A stretch of 60,000 nucleotides of DNA from Takakia lepidozioides. Taxonomy: Eukaryota; Streptophyta; Takakiopsida; Takakiales; Takakiaceae. The DNA lies in NCBI GenBank assembly GCA_030704615.1, contig CM060731.1:25608001-25668000 (forward strand), in the 5' to 3' direction. The notes under the pieces were generated by a model that worked only from the letters and a program-made list of their open reading frames with translations, searched no databases and had not been told where the DNA came from. Position 1 is the stretch's first letter. Each line of letters starts with the position of its first letter. Made by a program: the position numbers and the translations under genes. Shown here one piece after another: positions 22,626-34,517 of the stretch.

Positions 22626-25600
22626 CTCTACTGGCTATGGGCGAAACATCAGCTGCAAATTTTTGGCTTACCTGAAGAGTATCCTTGCCAACAGAATCGT
22701 AAACAACCTGGACACCTGCGCCACTCGTGACCTCTTTCACCTTCTCCACAAAATTCTCTTCGGAGTATATGATGACATGGTGGGCACCATCCTCTTTGGC
22801 CTGAGCGGCTTTCTCTTTGTTTGAGACTGCGGCAATCACAGTCGCGCCAATGCTACTGGCCCACTGAACCAGTAGTGAACCAACTCCACCAGCTGCTGCA
22901 TGGACCAATATTTTGTGCCCTGGTTCAACCTGCAGAAACACAATCTCAGTGAAGTATTCGATCTACCGCATATCCTTCAGCTGCTTGAGAATGAACATAG
23001 AAAGCTTCGACTATTCAGCCAAAAACAGGCACTGAACCCTATTACAAGTACAACTCACATGACACACATGGCTGTCATTGTGCTGCCAGTTACACCATAC
23101 AGAGAAGAATGTTAAAGGAAAACAGAATGAAAATGAACATTATAATGTCTCAGAGCACAAGTGAACGCAACAGAACTCTGGAGATAGAGAGAGAAACTTC
23201 TAACTTCCAGGTGAAGCCACAGAGCTTATGGGTCAAAGCGCAGCACAAACGAAGAAATTAGCAATAGGAAACCAGGTCACCATCCCAGCTCACAAATGGA
23301 CTCTAATGGTAAGCTGCCGAGCATTTCTGGTCTTTAAGACATAATGCCTCTGTCAGGGATGAACAGCCTCTTGAGACACTGTTCCAAGGCTAGCAGTTAT
23401 GGAGGAAGATTTGAAGGCCACTGAGTTGCATCGCTTTGAGGCCATCACTTTGCTTGGAATCCCCATGGTGATATAAGCCTGGTCTTAGGAGCATGGTCTT
23501 TCCAATACCAATCAATCCAACTGCAGCCAACAAGTCGAGATAGAGAACCTTGAAGCATTTCCGAAGTAAAACTTGAGCTGTCATTCCCTTGAGGATGATG
23601 GCAGCAGCTGTGACATCATCTATGTCCTTTGGAATCGTGACAAGTTTGTGAGCGGGAATAATCCTTTCTTCAGTGTAGGCACCAAGCGAACCTGTGTGCC
23701 ATCAGCCTCCAGAGAATGTACTCATAAGATGTTGTTTGCCGTAGCTTTGTGGCCATAGACCCTGCCCCCAGTTTTTGGGGGAACAAGAGGGAACAGACAC
23801 TACCTTTGTGAGGGGCTCACTCCGGCAGTGGGACTTTCTTTCTCATAAGCAATTATTTTGGGCTTCCAATATTTTCTCTAGAAAGACGTACACACAAGCT
23901 GTGTGTGAGCTGCCCAGCCTTCACAGAGTCGACCAATAACAACATCCAGTTGGTTACTTTTGAATTTTTATTTCTACTTGAGTGTAAGCAAAAGATTGAG
24001 TATTTCGCCAAATGTTTTTGTAATACGAAGGTGCTACGCAGCAAAATAGGTCAGCCCCTGAAAATTTTGCAACAAAACTCTTCAAGATGCCTTCAAGGTT
24101 GCAGACATATCATAAGACCAGATGTTGTGGCAGCTCCTTCAAGTTTTTCATAATGCTAAAAGGAACTCACAAGCTCCAGTATTTGTTTTAATGTTAAGTG
24201 CAGGTTAAGGCCTGATACTGTGTTGAAATTACCCGCATATGCAACTCTGTCTCCAACTTTCCGCCCTGTCAATCCTGGACCGACTGCTGTCACCACCCCT
24301 GCAGCTTCCATTCCTTATCCACCAGAGCCACAGTAAACTTTCATGAAAAAAATTGTAAGGAAGACACAACAGGAGAAAACTCTTCCTCTCAACCCTATGG
24401 CATTTCTGCCCTCTGCAATCCACTAGCAGGGTCTTCTCCCAGAGTATGCAACTCAGTCCGATATTGTCATTGAGCACACACAGCTGGCAACAATCGGATT
24501 TTCGAGGGAACTGAGTGCAAATTTCAGGGCTGTCATGGTGAACGCATGCCTTCCCATCACTGTGACAAGCCCTCTGCCACTGGTACACATGTTATTGTGG
24601 TCAGTTACACTGTAGGGACCAGATTACCTAAAAATTATCTACAGGTTTTCCTAGAGCAAGGTGAAGGTAGAATACCAGGAATGAACGGAGTGTCAGTCTT
24701 GTAGGCACCCTTGCGGAAGTAGACATCAATGAAATTGAGACCAATGGCATTCTGCTTGACTCGCACTTCACCGTCCCCAGGCTCCCCAACTTCTATGTCC
24801 TCCCATTTCAGCACCTGTTCTCACACATATTGGATTTGTATTGTATTCACTACTGAGACATCTAAAGGTAAGTGGTTTTCTTGGAAGCCTTTGAGTAAAA
24901 GCTTGACCGATCAGTCCCACCTGAGAGACAGAGAGAAAGAAGAAAGAAATGAAATGAAAGACTTTATAATGTCAACGGGAAGCTTAAGTGCTTATGGGAC
25001 AATAGAAAGCAGGATAAGAAAGTGGGGTCCTCAACAAGGTGGAGAGCCTAGTGTAGATCAAAACAACGAAAATCAACTTCAAGAGATTCTCTAAGGTGGA
25101 GAGCCTAGTGTAGATATACAGCCAAGCAATACTGAAAGACCTCAGTGAAGCATTGGCTATCCTGGAATAGACAAAAGAATCGACCCAAATCTCCATAGAA
25201 GAGAGCCCAGTAAAAGAAGAATGTTCTTCGGTCTTAATCTCTCATCTTCCTAGTGCAAGCAGGCCACAAACAGTCATGCTCCAAACTGTCTCCTCAACCT
25301 GCAGGCTGTGCTAGCACACCCGCCCGAAGTCTCTTTAATAGCCCTTTTAGGTCCTTCGGGATCAGGAAAATCCAGTTCAGAGCGTTCACATGGAAGAGCG
25401 CAGATAGAACTGCAGACAAGTAAATGGGCTGTAAGATTATATTACCGCGAAGGACTAGAAGGTGTCGTGGTAAAACTGCAGCTTTCTTATAGGGGTGTCT
25501 GATTTGAAGTTCCACCAGCTAACATGATAGTTGCGATCATGTTTGGAAGAAATATACAGCAACAGACAGTCCGTGTCATTCAGACCTCAGCATAGCAACA

Positions 25601-26395
25601 GACAGTCCGTGTCATTCAGACCTCAGCATAGCAACAGGTCTTTAAAATAGCTGCTGTGAGTCATAGAGGTTGTGAGAACACGGACTGGTAACCACTTGGG
25701 TGGAGAGATGTCAGCCTTGTCAAGAAAATTGTCAGTTGAGATATGACTTCAAGTTTGGGTGGTAGATAAGCAAATTCAATGTATAAAACGTGTTCTACAT
25801 CTAGTGCCAAGCACACATTGAAGGAAACATGCTTATAACTGATTTTCCAGTCTCTACTTACTCAGTCGTTACTTCACAGGTCTCTCTACAGGTTGGAGTC
25901 GGTGGTTAAGAGTGCATCGGATCTGATTAGCTTAAAAGGGAATGTCCAAATAAAAGTCGGAGAGGACGTGACATTGTTATAATCCTTCGGCAGCATTTCC
26001 ACTCTCTCTCTAGTGTCCGGTCTCACATTCCAGGCAGAAACCAGCGCTGCATAGCAAATTATCTCTCACCGAACTGATGTTCAATTGATTATAAAACCCC
26101 TTGACACACAAAAGGAAAAGTTGGAAAGAACTCTCGCCTCCGGACCTCCAACCTCGTAGATCTTCACGCCCTTCACCATGCATGCAGCCCTTGCAATCAG
26201 AAAGGTAGCTTTTTGATGTAGTGAAGGATATATGATTCTTTGTGTGAGGTGGGTCGATACCCAATTACGCCTTGTGGCTATCGAGGGGAACGAAGATGCA
26301 AAGGAGTGAGAGAGCTCGGCAAGTGCCATATCGCAGAATTCCCTCAGAATTGCATAACTTCCGGCCGCTTTGACGAACTTTCGGTGGGTGCTCAC
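21677..26395 (-). CDS. Zeta-crystallin-like NADPH:quinone oxidoreductase (MDR superfamily), six exons
   Basis: It reduces quinones or reactive carbonyls with NADPH. The exons are 26138-26179 (or to 26395 with a leader), 24676-24814, 24233-24313, 23549-23691, 22672-22929 and 21677-22006; phases close and give 330 residues from MVKGVKIYEVGGPE. The N-terminal GroES-like fold has VLKWEDIEVGEPGDGEVRVK and GLNFIDVYFRKGAY. The nucleotide-binding domain begins HAAAGGVGSLLVQWA with the glycine-rich AAGGVG. The C-terminus ends SSVLIPEGVEPIKV. No zinc-ligand set is seen, as expected for QORs. The frame is open for 72 codons upstream of MVKG to an ATG at 26395, and this leader is Ser/Arg-rich (MALAELSHSFASSFPSIATR), so organelle import is possible. 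Exon 1 has either a GC donor (GAG|GCGAGA, exact family match) or a GT donor at 26132 that adds Ala-Arg. Introns contain LINE fragments. Confidence 0.92.
22079..22580 (-). mobile_element. LINE 3' fragments in an oxidoreductase intron
   Basis: On the minus strand, 22260-22480 encodes a zinc-binding RVT C-terminus (EDNIDFLMHCPGYSHTLF, then KSIKGIVPVPLFTNFENL), nearly the same as the plus-strand copy at 36969-37403. The tail that follows it (22079-22150) ends with ACGGCAAACAAC-type sequence. A second tail copy lies just upstream in element orientation (22500-22575). Both are in the same orientation as the host gene. Confidence 0.75.
22589..22622. repeat. GA dinucleotide microsatellite
   Basis: About 16 GA units in intron 5 of the oxidoreductase, about 50 bases past the donor at 22671. 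Confidence 0.95.
23705..23930 (-). mobile_element. Third LINE 3' tail copy, in the intron before exon 4 of the oxidoreductase
   Basis: The ACTCATAAGATGTTGTTTGC passage and the following GTGGCCAT...CCAGTTT sequence match the tails at 22500-22575 and 37545-37610. Its element-3' end lies only about 15 bases from the splice acceptor of exon 4 (23691). Confidence 0.65.
25036..25115. repeat. 23-bp direct repeat in intron 1 of the oxidoreductase
   Basis: The same 23 bases, beginning AAGGTGGAGAGCCTAGTG, occur at 25036-25058 and 25093-25115, 57 bases apart. Confidence 0.9.
25563..25634. repeat. Perfect 36-bp tandem duplication
   Basis: Two adjacent identical units, 25563-25598 and 25599-25634, in intron 1 of the oxidoreductase. 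The unit begins CAGACAGTCCGTGTC. Confidence 0.92.
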
Positions 26396-26676
26396 TAACG
26401 AAAACTATGACCTCGACGGAAAACATCCTCACTCTTTTAGGTCTTTGATCTCTTGAGAGCAGATCCCAGGGCAGCGCAGGAATCTCTCACACATCAGAAT
26501 CCAACAGTATCGCGAGTTGAGAGAGGTAAATTGTAATTAGGCTTTGTGGGGAGAAAGAATCAAGTGGGATTAAGACTGGTGAACGATCCGTATGAGAGAA
26601 TGTGACGCGTGATCTCTGATAGAAGATTTCTGGAGTGTTCGGAAGCAAATCCGTAAGGGAATGCAGGTGGGAGGAG
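26396..26676. promoter_or_regulatory. Divergent intergenic region between oxidoreductase and ZIP transporter
   Basis: The two start codons face away from each other across 281 bases, or 497 bases if the oxidoreductase starts at 26179. Both promoters must lie here. No clear TATA box is visible. Confidence 0.55.
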
Positions 26677-27510
26677 ATGGGTTCAGATGGGTCTCAAGTG
26701 ATGGTCGCGTTGGCCCTCACGCTTGTGGGGGGACTGAGCACAGCGTTAGGAGGCCTTGTGGTAGTCTTGCAACCAGCTCCTAATATCAAACGCCTTGGCC
26801 TTCTGCAAGGACTTGCAGCTGGGTTGATGCTTTCCATCTCCTTTCTGGATCTCATGCACAATGCCATCAACGCCATTGGCTTCCCAAGAGCTAATATGTG
26901 GTTCTTCGGAGGAGTGCTGATGTTTGCCGGGGTGGTGACCATGATCCCTGAGCCCTCATTGTCTCCTTCGCAAAATGTAGCTCTCGACGCCGTGGGCAAG
27001 GGTAAGAAGGGGAAAGAGACAAGTGCAATAGCGCGACAGCGGCGCCGCCAGGTACTAATGAGTGGGGTTGTAACTGCCGTGGGGATCGGCCTTCATAATT
27101 TCCCTGAAGGAATTGCTGTGTTTCTTGGATCCATTAAGGGTTTGCGCGTTGGCGTCAGCCTTGCCCTGGCGATCGCCCTGCACAATATACCAGAAGGCAT
27201 CGCGGTTGCATTGCCAGTCTATTTTGCAACAGAGAGCAGATGGAAGGCTTTTCAGTTAGCAGCACTCTCCGGCCTAGCTGAGCCCTTGGGTGTGATCATA
27301 GTGGCAGTTTTGTTCCCCAGAAGCTTATCTGCGGACGTACTAGAGGGCATGCTTGCAGGTGTGGGAGGGATAATGGCTTTTCTCACACTGCACGAGATGG
27401 TTCCTTTAGCTTTGGAATACGCCGGGCATCGTCAGGCTGTGGCAGCTGTGTTCGTCGGAATGGCTCTCATGTCTGTGAGTCTACATTTGTTGGAAATCAG
27501 TGTGCCATGA
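26677..27510 (+). CDS. ZTP29: ZIP-family zinc transporter, ZTP29-like, intronless
   Basis: A predicted membrane transporter moving zinc, and perhaps other divalent metals, into the cytosol; ZTP29 of Arabidopsis is an ER zinc transporter. The chosen start at 26677 gives 277 residues, the usual length. An in-frame ATG at 26635 would add a hydrophilic 14-residue leader. About eight hydrophobic segments are visible, beginning VMVALALTLVGGLSTALGG. A basic cytosolic loop (KGKKGKETSAIARQRRRQ) follows segment 3. The two ZIP metal-site motifs HNFPEG (about 27102) and HNIPEG (about 27180) are intact. A third site, LTLHEMVPLA, is near 27394. Intactness argues for a working gene. Confidence 0.95.
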   Translation: MGSDGSQVMVALALTLVGGLSTALGGLVVVLQPAPNIKRLGLLQGLAAGLMLSISFLDLMHNAINAIGFPRANMWFFGGVLMFAGVVTMIPEPSLSPSQNVALDAVGKGKKGKETSAIARQRRRQVLMSGVVTAVGIGLHNFPEGIAVFLGSIKGLRVGVSLALAIALHNIPEGIAVALPVYFATESRWKAFQLAALSGLAEPLGVIIVAVLFPRSLSADVLEGMLAGVGGIMAFLTLHEMVPLALEYAGHRQAVAAVFVGMALMSVSLHLLEISVP

Positions 27511-29398
27511 GATGCCTGGAAGTTTTGGCACTGGGTTGGTCCTGAGTTGATGAGGAGGATATGACTGAGCACTACAGGCATGTGAGGGTCGGGCTGGATG
27601 TTGAGATGGCTGTATCATCTTCGCCCGGATGTGACTGTCTACTAATGGGCAACACCACCACAGTACTTGATTTCCCGGCAGATTCTCACATTCCCAAAAC
27701 GAGGGCGGTGATTCTGGGGGACTCCCACAAGGTGTGCTTTCAACCCCCCCCCGGTGGTGACCCTTTGAACCACATTTCATGGGCTAGGCACTCAGATCCT
27801 TTTAGAACTCCAGCCTTCTGATAAAACTTAAGGATCTGTGGGGATTCTGTTGTGAACATATAGCTGATTTGGCCAGTGATGTGTGGCCCTTTTGGACATG
27901 TGTACCACACCAAGTTGGAGGTGGTAGGCGAGAGCTGAGAGATTCTTCAATGCAGTTTGGACCATAAAGTGCTGATATACGGCAAGCTTGTCTTCTAATG
28001 CTTGGTGTGGTCCCTTTAAAATTTGCAGCACTATATCGTCTTGAAAACACATGCTTCAAATCATGTGGCAATCAGAAAGAAATCGCATTAGAACCAACAG
28101 CTTACCAAGAACAGCAAGCAGGCTTGCCATGTTAGACAATGCTCACTATTCTCTGAGCAAGAAGAAGGCAAATGTCAAAAGACGTTGGAATTACAGGACT
28201 ATTGCCCAGAATGTTGGTGTTGGGAATATCTGTCCCGGAACTTGTTCCTGCCATTCTGTGTTCAGACTCCAGGTACTAAAAATTACATGTACTGAAAGCA
28301 ATGATTGGAACACATTCCATTGATTCCCGGATGACCTCTCTTTGGAGACTCCAATTCAAATATGTAAGACGCTCTGGTAAATCCCTCTTTTGTGCCCAAT
28401 GTATGCAATGCAATTCCATTTGTGTGCTCTACACTGGGTGTGTGGGAACAAATCTCCCTCCGTTTAGTATTGATAATCAGGGTCATTTTAAAATCATTTG
28501 TATCAAATGCTTGGGAACGAGGCTGCTGAAGTGACACTTTTTTACCCATCCTATATATCCCTTATATCCCTAAAAGTAACGGAACGTATAAACGTGAATG
28601 TCCGGTCTGACGTGAGCTGACGTGATGTGTGCAACCCTGCGAAATACGAGTACTTTGGGAAAGAAATGACAAGCATACAAGATAAGGAAACAAGTGGTGC
28701 TTACGACACATAGAAGACTCCGACCGAAGCCGGCTTATCTAAGAGTCACTTTGCCTTGCGGCTAACACTGACTAGAGAGAGGGTCCACATGCTAAAAAGA
28801 TAATGATGATAAAATAGCTACAATACTCCTACCTATGTCACCAATCCTTGCATATTCCAGCAAAGTCTGCATATGGCATCCTCACAATTGCCTCATACTA
28901 AATCTCGGGAATTCCAAGGTGCTCGTGAAAACTGCAAACCACCGTTGATTCATGCTCCTTCAAACGACTAGCAATAACACTACAAAACCTATCACTATTG
29001 CCACCATGTCCTCGTGGTTTCTCTTTGACAGAAAAATCACAAATCACATGCTACTTGGACTCTCATAATGTCAAATCCACAATTTTCCTAGACTTATTTG
29101 GGCAAGTGCTTTATTTGCTTGCAGTTGCTGCTGTTTGCAAAAATGTTGGTTCTCATTATTGATCTTATTTATCTTTCACAGGATAAAAGCGAAAGGAATG
29201 GAGTCCAGGAACAACTCGATCTGTGAGTTTCGATTATGATATCTGTATTTCGCATATAAGTTATCTGATACACATTATCAGTGCTAAGAGCAGCAGGTAC
29301 CAGCCGCTATATCCCTCTCTCGCATAACCTTAACTCTCTCAACCTTCAATTGAAAAACTTGAATGAAATGGAGGAGGAGGCCTACCTACTGCAATGGG
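27511..29398. other. Intergenic spacer downstream of the zinc transporter
   Basis: It holds the presumed 3' UTR of the transporter and DNA without recognisable genes. Overlapping short frames near 27560-28550 on both strands have no domain or splice support. Confidence 0.5.
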
Positions 29399-29433
29399 GA
29401 CTATAACAGTGTTGTGCGGGTCTGAGTTTTGAC

Positions 29434-32400
29434 CAGTGTTGGTCTGGTATCTGGGTTTCGTCAGGTATCAACTTGGGCATCAACCCGGGTCTCTCCTAAC
29501 CTAACCTACTGTTCTGTGTTCCCATAAACATTTGTAATACCCTACCCGAAGGTTCTCGAGTTCCCTGACGGCCCCCCAAACCCTAACAGGCGGCAATTAG
29601 GGTTCTCCTTTCCCCGCCCCCTACCAGAGTTTGATTCTTCGCTGCAGGTCTGTTTGGGTATCATGTTAATATGCACATAGACATTATGGATGTAGGGTTT
29701 CATGAGATTATGAGCGCCTCTTTTGCCAGCTTCGGCGGCAGATTGATGGAGGTTGTACAACAGATTTGGAATCAAGGAGAGTGGAGCAACAATTGTGGTG
29801 GTTTTTTATGGTTTTAGAGCTACTATGGGCATATGTAAGCATGAGTATGACCTAAACCTCTATGTTTGAGTGTTTCAGCTCGAGTCTTAGTGCAAGTTAA
29901 GTGTTTGAGCAATAACAATGGAGGACTTGGAAGATTGTGATTTTCCAAGGGAGGATGCTGAAATTTTGTCACTCACTGGTGTTGTTGTAGATGAAGGTGT
30001 CACCTTTGAGGAGGTCCTACAAATAACTGCTGAGGATGTTGAGGATGTTGAGGAGGTCAGAATTGCTGAAGAAGATGCTTTGCGGCAGCGCCTCAAGGTG
30101 CTATTAGAGATTCAGAAATTTTGGGTTCCTTACCATGGAGGATCTGAGGCATGGGCGTTCTTTGTTTTGAATGATGCTGCAAGTGCTGTAGATGTCCAGG
30201 CTACCCAGCTGATGAGGTGTGTAATGTGCCATTCAGAGTCCCATGAAGGGAGCTCTCACAGCTCCACCAGATCTCGTAAAGGATTTGTAACCTACAATCC
30301 TGAACATGACATTACTGCCATGAAGAAACATGTAAGTAATGAGCATGCTCACGATCTGGCCAAGTACAAGTCCCACAAAAAAACCTTGGAGGATAGAGAT
30401 CCAAACAAGAGGCAAAAATGTAAAAAGAGATACTCCACTGCTCCTTTTGCCATAACCAACTTCTTTGGATCTGCCACACCATACATGAAAGATAACCCTA
30501 CCCAGAAGCGTTTCATTGAAGATCTTGTCTTGATGATTGCCAAGGGCTATATGCCTCTATCAGTAGTAGAGAATCCATGGTTGAGGCGTCTAGTAATGAG
30601 GCTCCATGGAGCTGTGGTGTTTCCCTCCAGGAAACAACTTGTGCGTGAGCATCTTCCTGCCCTTCTTGCAAAGACTATGGAGAGGTATATGTTGCCTTTG
30701 ATAGCTCAATGTGCAATAGTGACAGTCTCATTTGACCTTTGGATGAGTAGATCAGGTTATGATATCTTTGCATTGGTAATAAATTTATCAATGAGGTGTG
30801 GCACCCTTGCTATGTTACTGTTGGCTTTTTTGAGGCCCCTGATACATGTGGGGCTGCTCTAGCTGAGTAGGTGAAGGCTCTCTTAGCTGAGCATGGCTTG
30901 ACCAACAAAGTTTTGGCATATGTCAAGGATGAGGGGGCCAATATTGGCACCCTTACAGCTGCACTCACATCTATTGTGAGTTGTGATCCATTGAAGCTGC
31001 AGCAACTATATCCTAGTACTTGTTTTGGACATGTGATGAGCAAAGCTTGCCAATATGCAACAAATGAGGCCAAGGTTAGTGAAGGCATGAAGGAGGTCAA
31101 CCTTAAGGGTGCTCAGCAGGCCCTTCAGAAAACCATAACATGGACAAAGAAGTCCGGGAAGGGGAGGATTGAGTGGCAGAGGGCCTGCACTGAGACTGGA
31201 ATGCGACACAGGAAATTAAGAACGCCAGTGAAGACGAGGTTTGCCTCCAAAGTCATTCTGTTCCAAGAGCCACTTGAGTATGCTACTGCCATTAACATTT
31301 GTTATACGCGACAGAGCAACACATTGTTGAAAGCTCGAGTTCCAAGTGGCGTGACTTGGGCCATCGCACGGGTAGTAACTGATACCCTAAACCCTGTCGT
31401 GCATCAATGTTTGTTAAATCAGAGAAGGGGTTACTGGCTTTTGAGTGATGCATTGTTTGCTGCCATGGCCATTATGGGGAAGATGAATGTTGCATACCAA
31501 CAACGAGCTCTAGTTCAGCCCCCTCTACGCTGTGGTGAATTTGACCAAGAAATTGAGATTCTGTACGGTCGTATGGCGATGGCGGTGATCAATGTTTTGC
31601 GTCCCTTTTTGTCATTTGCAGAATCTTTCAATAGGGCAAAGGCCCATAAACATGTTGGCTTTGATGCTCGATCCTTGCTTTAAGGGCATGAAGTGTCTGA
31701 TGGATTATGTGGGTAGAGATCAGGCTGAAACTTTGGTACAAGAGTATGATGCTTTGGTACTGCTAACACTGCTGAATTCAGTGATGGATTGTTTGAATCC
31801 TCGAGTTGACTATGAATTTGAAACCGTAAACCCCATTCCAGGTCATACCATCACTTCTGATTCTTTGTTTGGATCTGTGGCATCACGAGAGGAGGCCTCC
31901 GAGGGTCTGTTGCAGGCATAATTGTCTTTGTTTCGTCGTATTTCAATGGATAATGTGGACAGCCTTGATCCCTTGAATTGGTGGTTTGAGAATGAGACAC
32001 GGTTCCCGAATATGGGCCTTCTTACCCGACAAATACTTGGCATCCCTGGTTCTCAAATTGAGACCGAAATGATCTTTTCAGTGCAGGTGTTCTCACAAGT
32101 TTGAAGAGGTGTCGACTTGGAGTGGATAATCTTGACAAGCTAATCATGATTTACAAGAACTGGCCTAGCGATGCTCGGGCTGATTGTAAACTTGTTCATG
32201 AGGACAAACTAGATGATTTTTTTGTGAATGAGGAGGCACTATTAGAAGACAACGAGGAGCTGCTTGAGAAAGCTAGATACTTTGAGGATGACGACTGGGG
32301 TACTTTGTAATGTAGAGTAGAGATTTAGGGCTAGGGGCATATACTAGCTATTTTGATTATAACTTGACACTTTGATCTTCATTTGTGAGACACTATGGAT

Positions 32401-32788
32401 GCAATTTTGATTGAGTGTATAATTGTATAGGGGTTGGTATCCTATGAGATGAACATGTTTCTCTTGTGGTTTTTTTGAATATTGAAATGGCCAACCCTTC
32501 AGATAGCCATCTCAATATTGAAATTGAATTTGAATACTAGTACCATTTTTATTTTTTTATTTTTTTAATACCATATCCGAGTTCATATTTCTAGGTTATT
32601 GACATTCAGATACGATTGTTCATATCCGTATTGATTTTTTTTTTTTAAAACACTCTATGCATACCATATTCATACTTGAAAAAAATCAGGGGCTGCATTA
32701 TTGGAAAACCTACCTGCCTTAAAAAAAATCAGCACTACATACCAAGACCCTTATGGTATTTCCAATTCAAGATACCAGACCAACACTG
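29434..32788 (+). mobile_element. hAT transposon, 3355 bp, nearly complete
   Basis: The 19-bp terminal inverted repeats CAGTGTTGGTCTGGTATCT are identical at 29434-29452 and, inverted, at 32770-32788. The exact 8-bp duplication GTTTTGAC is present at 29426-29433 and 32789-32796. It contains a transposase gene with few lesions. Perfect repeats and duplication suggest a fairly recent insertion into the older outer element. Confidence 0.95.
29918..32310 (+). pseudogene. hAT transposase, broken by a few frameshifts and stops
   Basis: The first frame (29918-30862) starts MEDLEDCDFPREDAEILSLT with an acidic N-terminus. It carries a BED-like zinc finger: CVMC (about 30221), then HVSNEHAHD. A shift near 30780 and a stop at 30868-30870 precede the second frame (30871-31683), which has the DDE-fold segment with VKDEGANIGTLTAAL. 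A shift near 31660 and a stop at 31919-31921 lead to the hAT dimerisation domain (LDPLNWWFENETRFP, then LTRQILGIPGSQIETE). A last shift near 32090 joins 32101-32310, ending DDDWGTL. The order matches full-length hAT transposases of about 790 residues. Confidence 0.88.
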
Positions 32789-33652
32789 GTTTTGACCCCG
32801 GGTACCCGACGGGTTAGGGTCCGGGTTACCTGGATCCGCACCCGGACCCGTCCTATCCCCAAAAACCCGGACCCAGACCTGGTTTCATTTCTAAAAGGAA
32901 CCCGGACCCGCCTGCTATGGTCAGGGTCCAGGTCTTAATTTCAAGTCGGGCATGTGTTATATGTGGTAGGTTATATGTGGTAGGTTCTGCAATGTGTCGA
33001 GCAATAGGCCAGCAGCCTACCAGCCCCCACCAAGTTGTAGCCACATACCACCTCAAAAGTTGTTGTGGGTTCAATCCACATATTGGTGTCACAAAGTTGT
33101 GCCCTTCAAGGTCCAGTGACACTATATGACGCCTCCTAATTTACACCTCCCAAAGGAGGCGTCATATATTGTTTTCATGAGGCTGGCTCCCACACATCCA
33201 AGCTATAGTGATCTGTGAGCCTTGAGGCATATTACTATTGTTAACATGTTTCAGAATTGATATTGAAGAATGGAACTCAATTCTATTTTAATTATTATGT
33301 TAAATAAGAAATACATATTCATGGTATTTTTTGAAGAAATGTGTCCTATAATAAAATTCAATATTAAGATTTAATTTTATTTCACCCAATAATAATTTTA
33401 TCCCTAATTAATCTTATTTTTTTAATTTATTTATAAATTAACTAGGACCCGGATCCGAACCCGTGAACCCGCTAATATTTTCCAACGACTACCCGGACCC
33501 TGACCCGAGTCCATGCTGAGCAACCCAAACCCCAACCCGCAACCAGATTTTCCAAATTTCAAAAACCCGGATCCGGACTAGGCTCCAAAAAAATACCCGG
33601 ACGCGGCGGGACCGGCGGGTTCCTTAAAAAAGGCACAACCAGCACAACACTG

Positions 33653-34517
33653 GACTATAGCTGCTTAGTGCTATCTTGGGCTTGCTGCCGCTTCTACCCG
33701 AACTAAAAACCAGCCTGCACACATGACTGAAAGTTGTCATGTGAAAATTTACCTCTATGCTGCTGTCGTAAACTTGAATGTGAAATTTTTGCATTTTTTT
33801 TCATGTTAGAGTGCTGTTGGAGACAATCATGTTTGTTCTTCCCAGGTTGGGTGCTTGCAGAAGTGAATGACACGGTATATGGAACTTGGAAGGTTAGCAG
33901 GGTGGTGAAACAATGTGATGGTCTCACATTCTGAGAGTCCAAGTGGAGCACAATTCAAGCAAACATAAGTGTAGAAAGTCTTGCGCGTTTGAATACTGCT
34001 GTCCAGTCCTTGGCTTGACGCGGAGTGTCAACACACTACATACTCAACAGTGACAAAGTACACTATGTACATAGTCTTTACTGGTTCACAACCCACTGAA
34101 CCCATTGATACCCATGTGATTATATGGTGACCCTGTTTATGAGTAAAAATAATTTGAAGTCAGTCTTGGGATTCAGCTTCACTCCATGATGTAGAGGCCG
34201 TACAATCTGGCCTTTACAGGCTATCCTGTTTAGCCTATGGTGATTGCAATTGCCCTGTACCGAACACAGAGCCTCAAGTACTGAGTATTAACTTCATGAT
34301 TTAACCTGTCTCAGCTTGCCATACTCAGCTTGCCATAATCAGGCAGAAGTGGCCTCCTCAGGCAGTTTACCTGAGTCAAATTCACTCTTCAGTGGGAAGG
34401 ATGATTTTGTTTTGCAAACCACCAAGGCATCCTGATTTAAAGTGAAGTGCACACCATAATCATAAATCGCGTTGTGCCCCCCTTCAGAACTGAGAACGGT
34501 GAGAAATCAATTGATGA
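33653..34517. other. Spacer and probable 3' UTR of the CBM48 gene
   Basis: No supported gene. The part nearest 34518 is probably transcribed as the 3' UTR of the minus-strand gene. Confidence 0.45.

Larger units (their letters stand above)
29407..33652 (-). mobile_element. 840-bp-family non-autonomous hAT, split by a second hAT
   Basis: The outer ends are CAGTGTTGTGCGGGT (from 29407) and the inverse ending CACAACACTG at 33652. They are flanked by GACTATAA (29399-29406) and GACTATAG (33653-33660), an 8-bp duplication with one change. Removing the inner element and one duplication leaves about 883 bp, close to the 840 bp of the copy at 7098. Orientation is opposite to that copy. The 33430-33650 segment carries the repeated CCGGGT/ACCCGG motifs. 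Confidence 0.88.
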
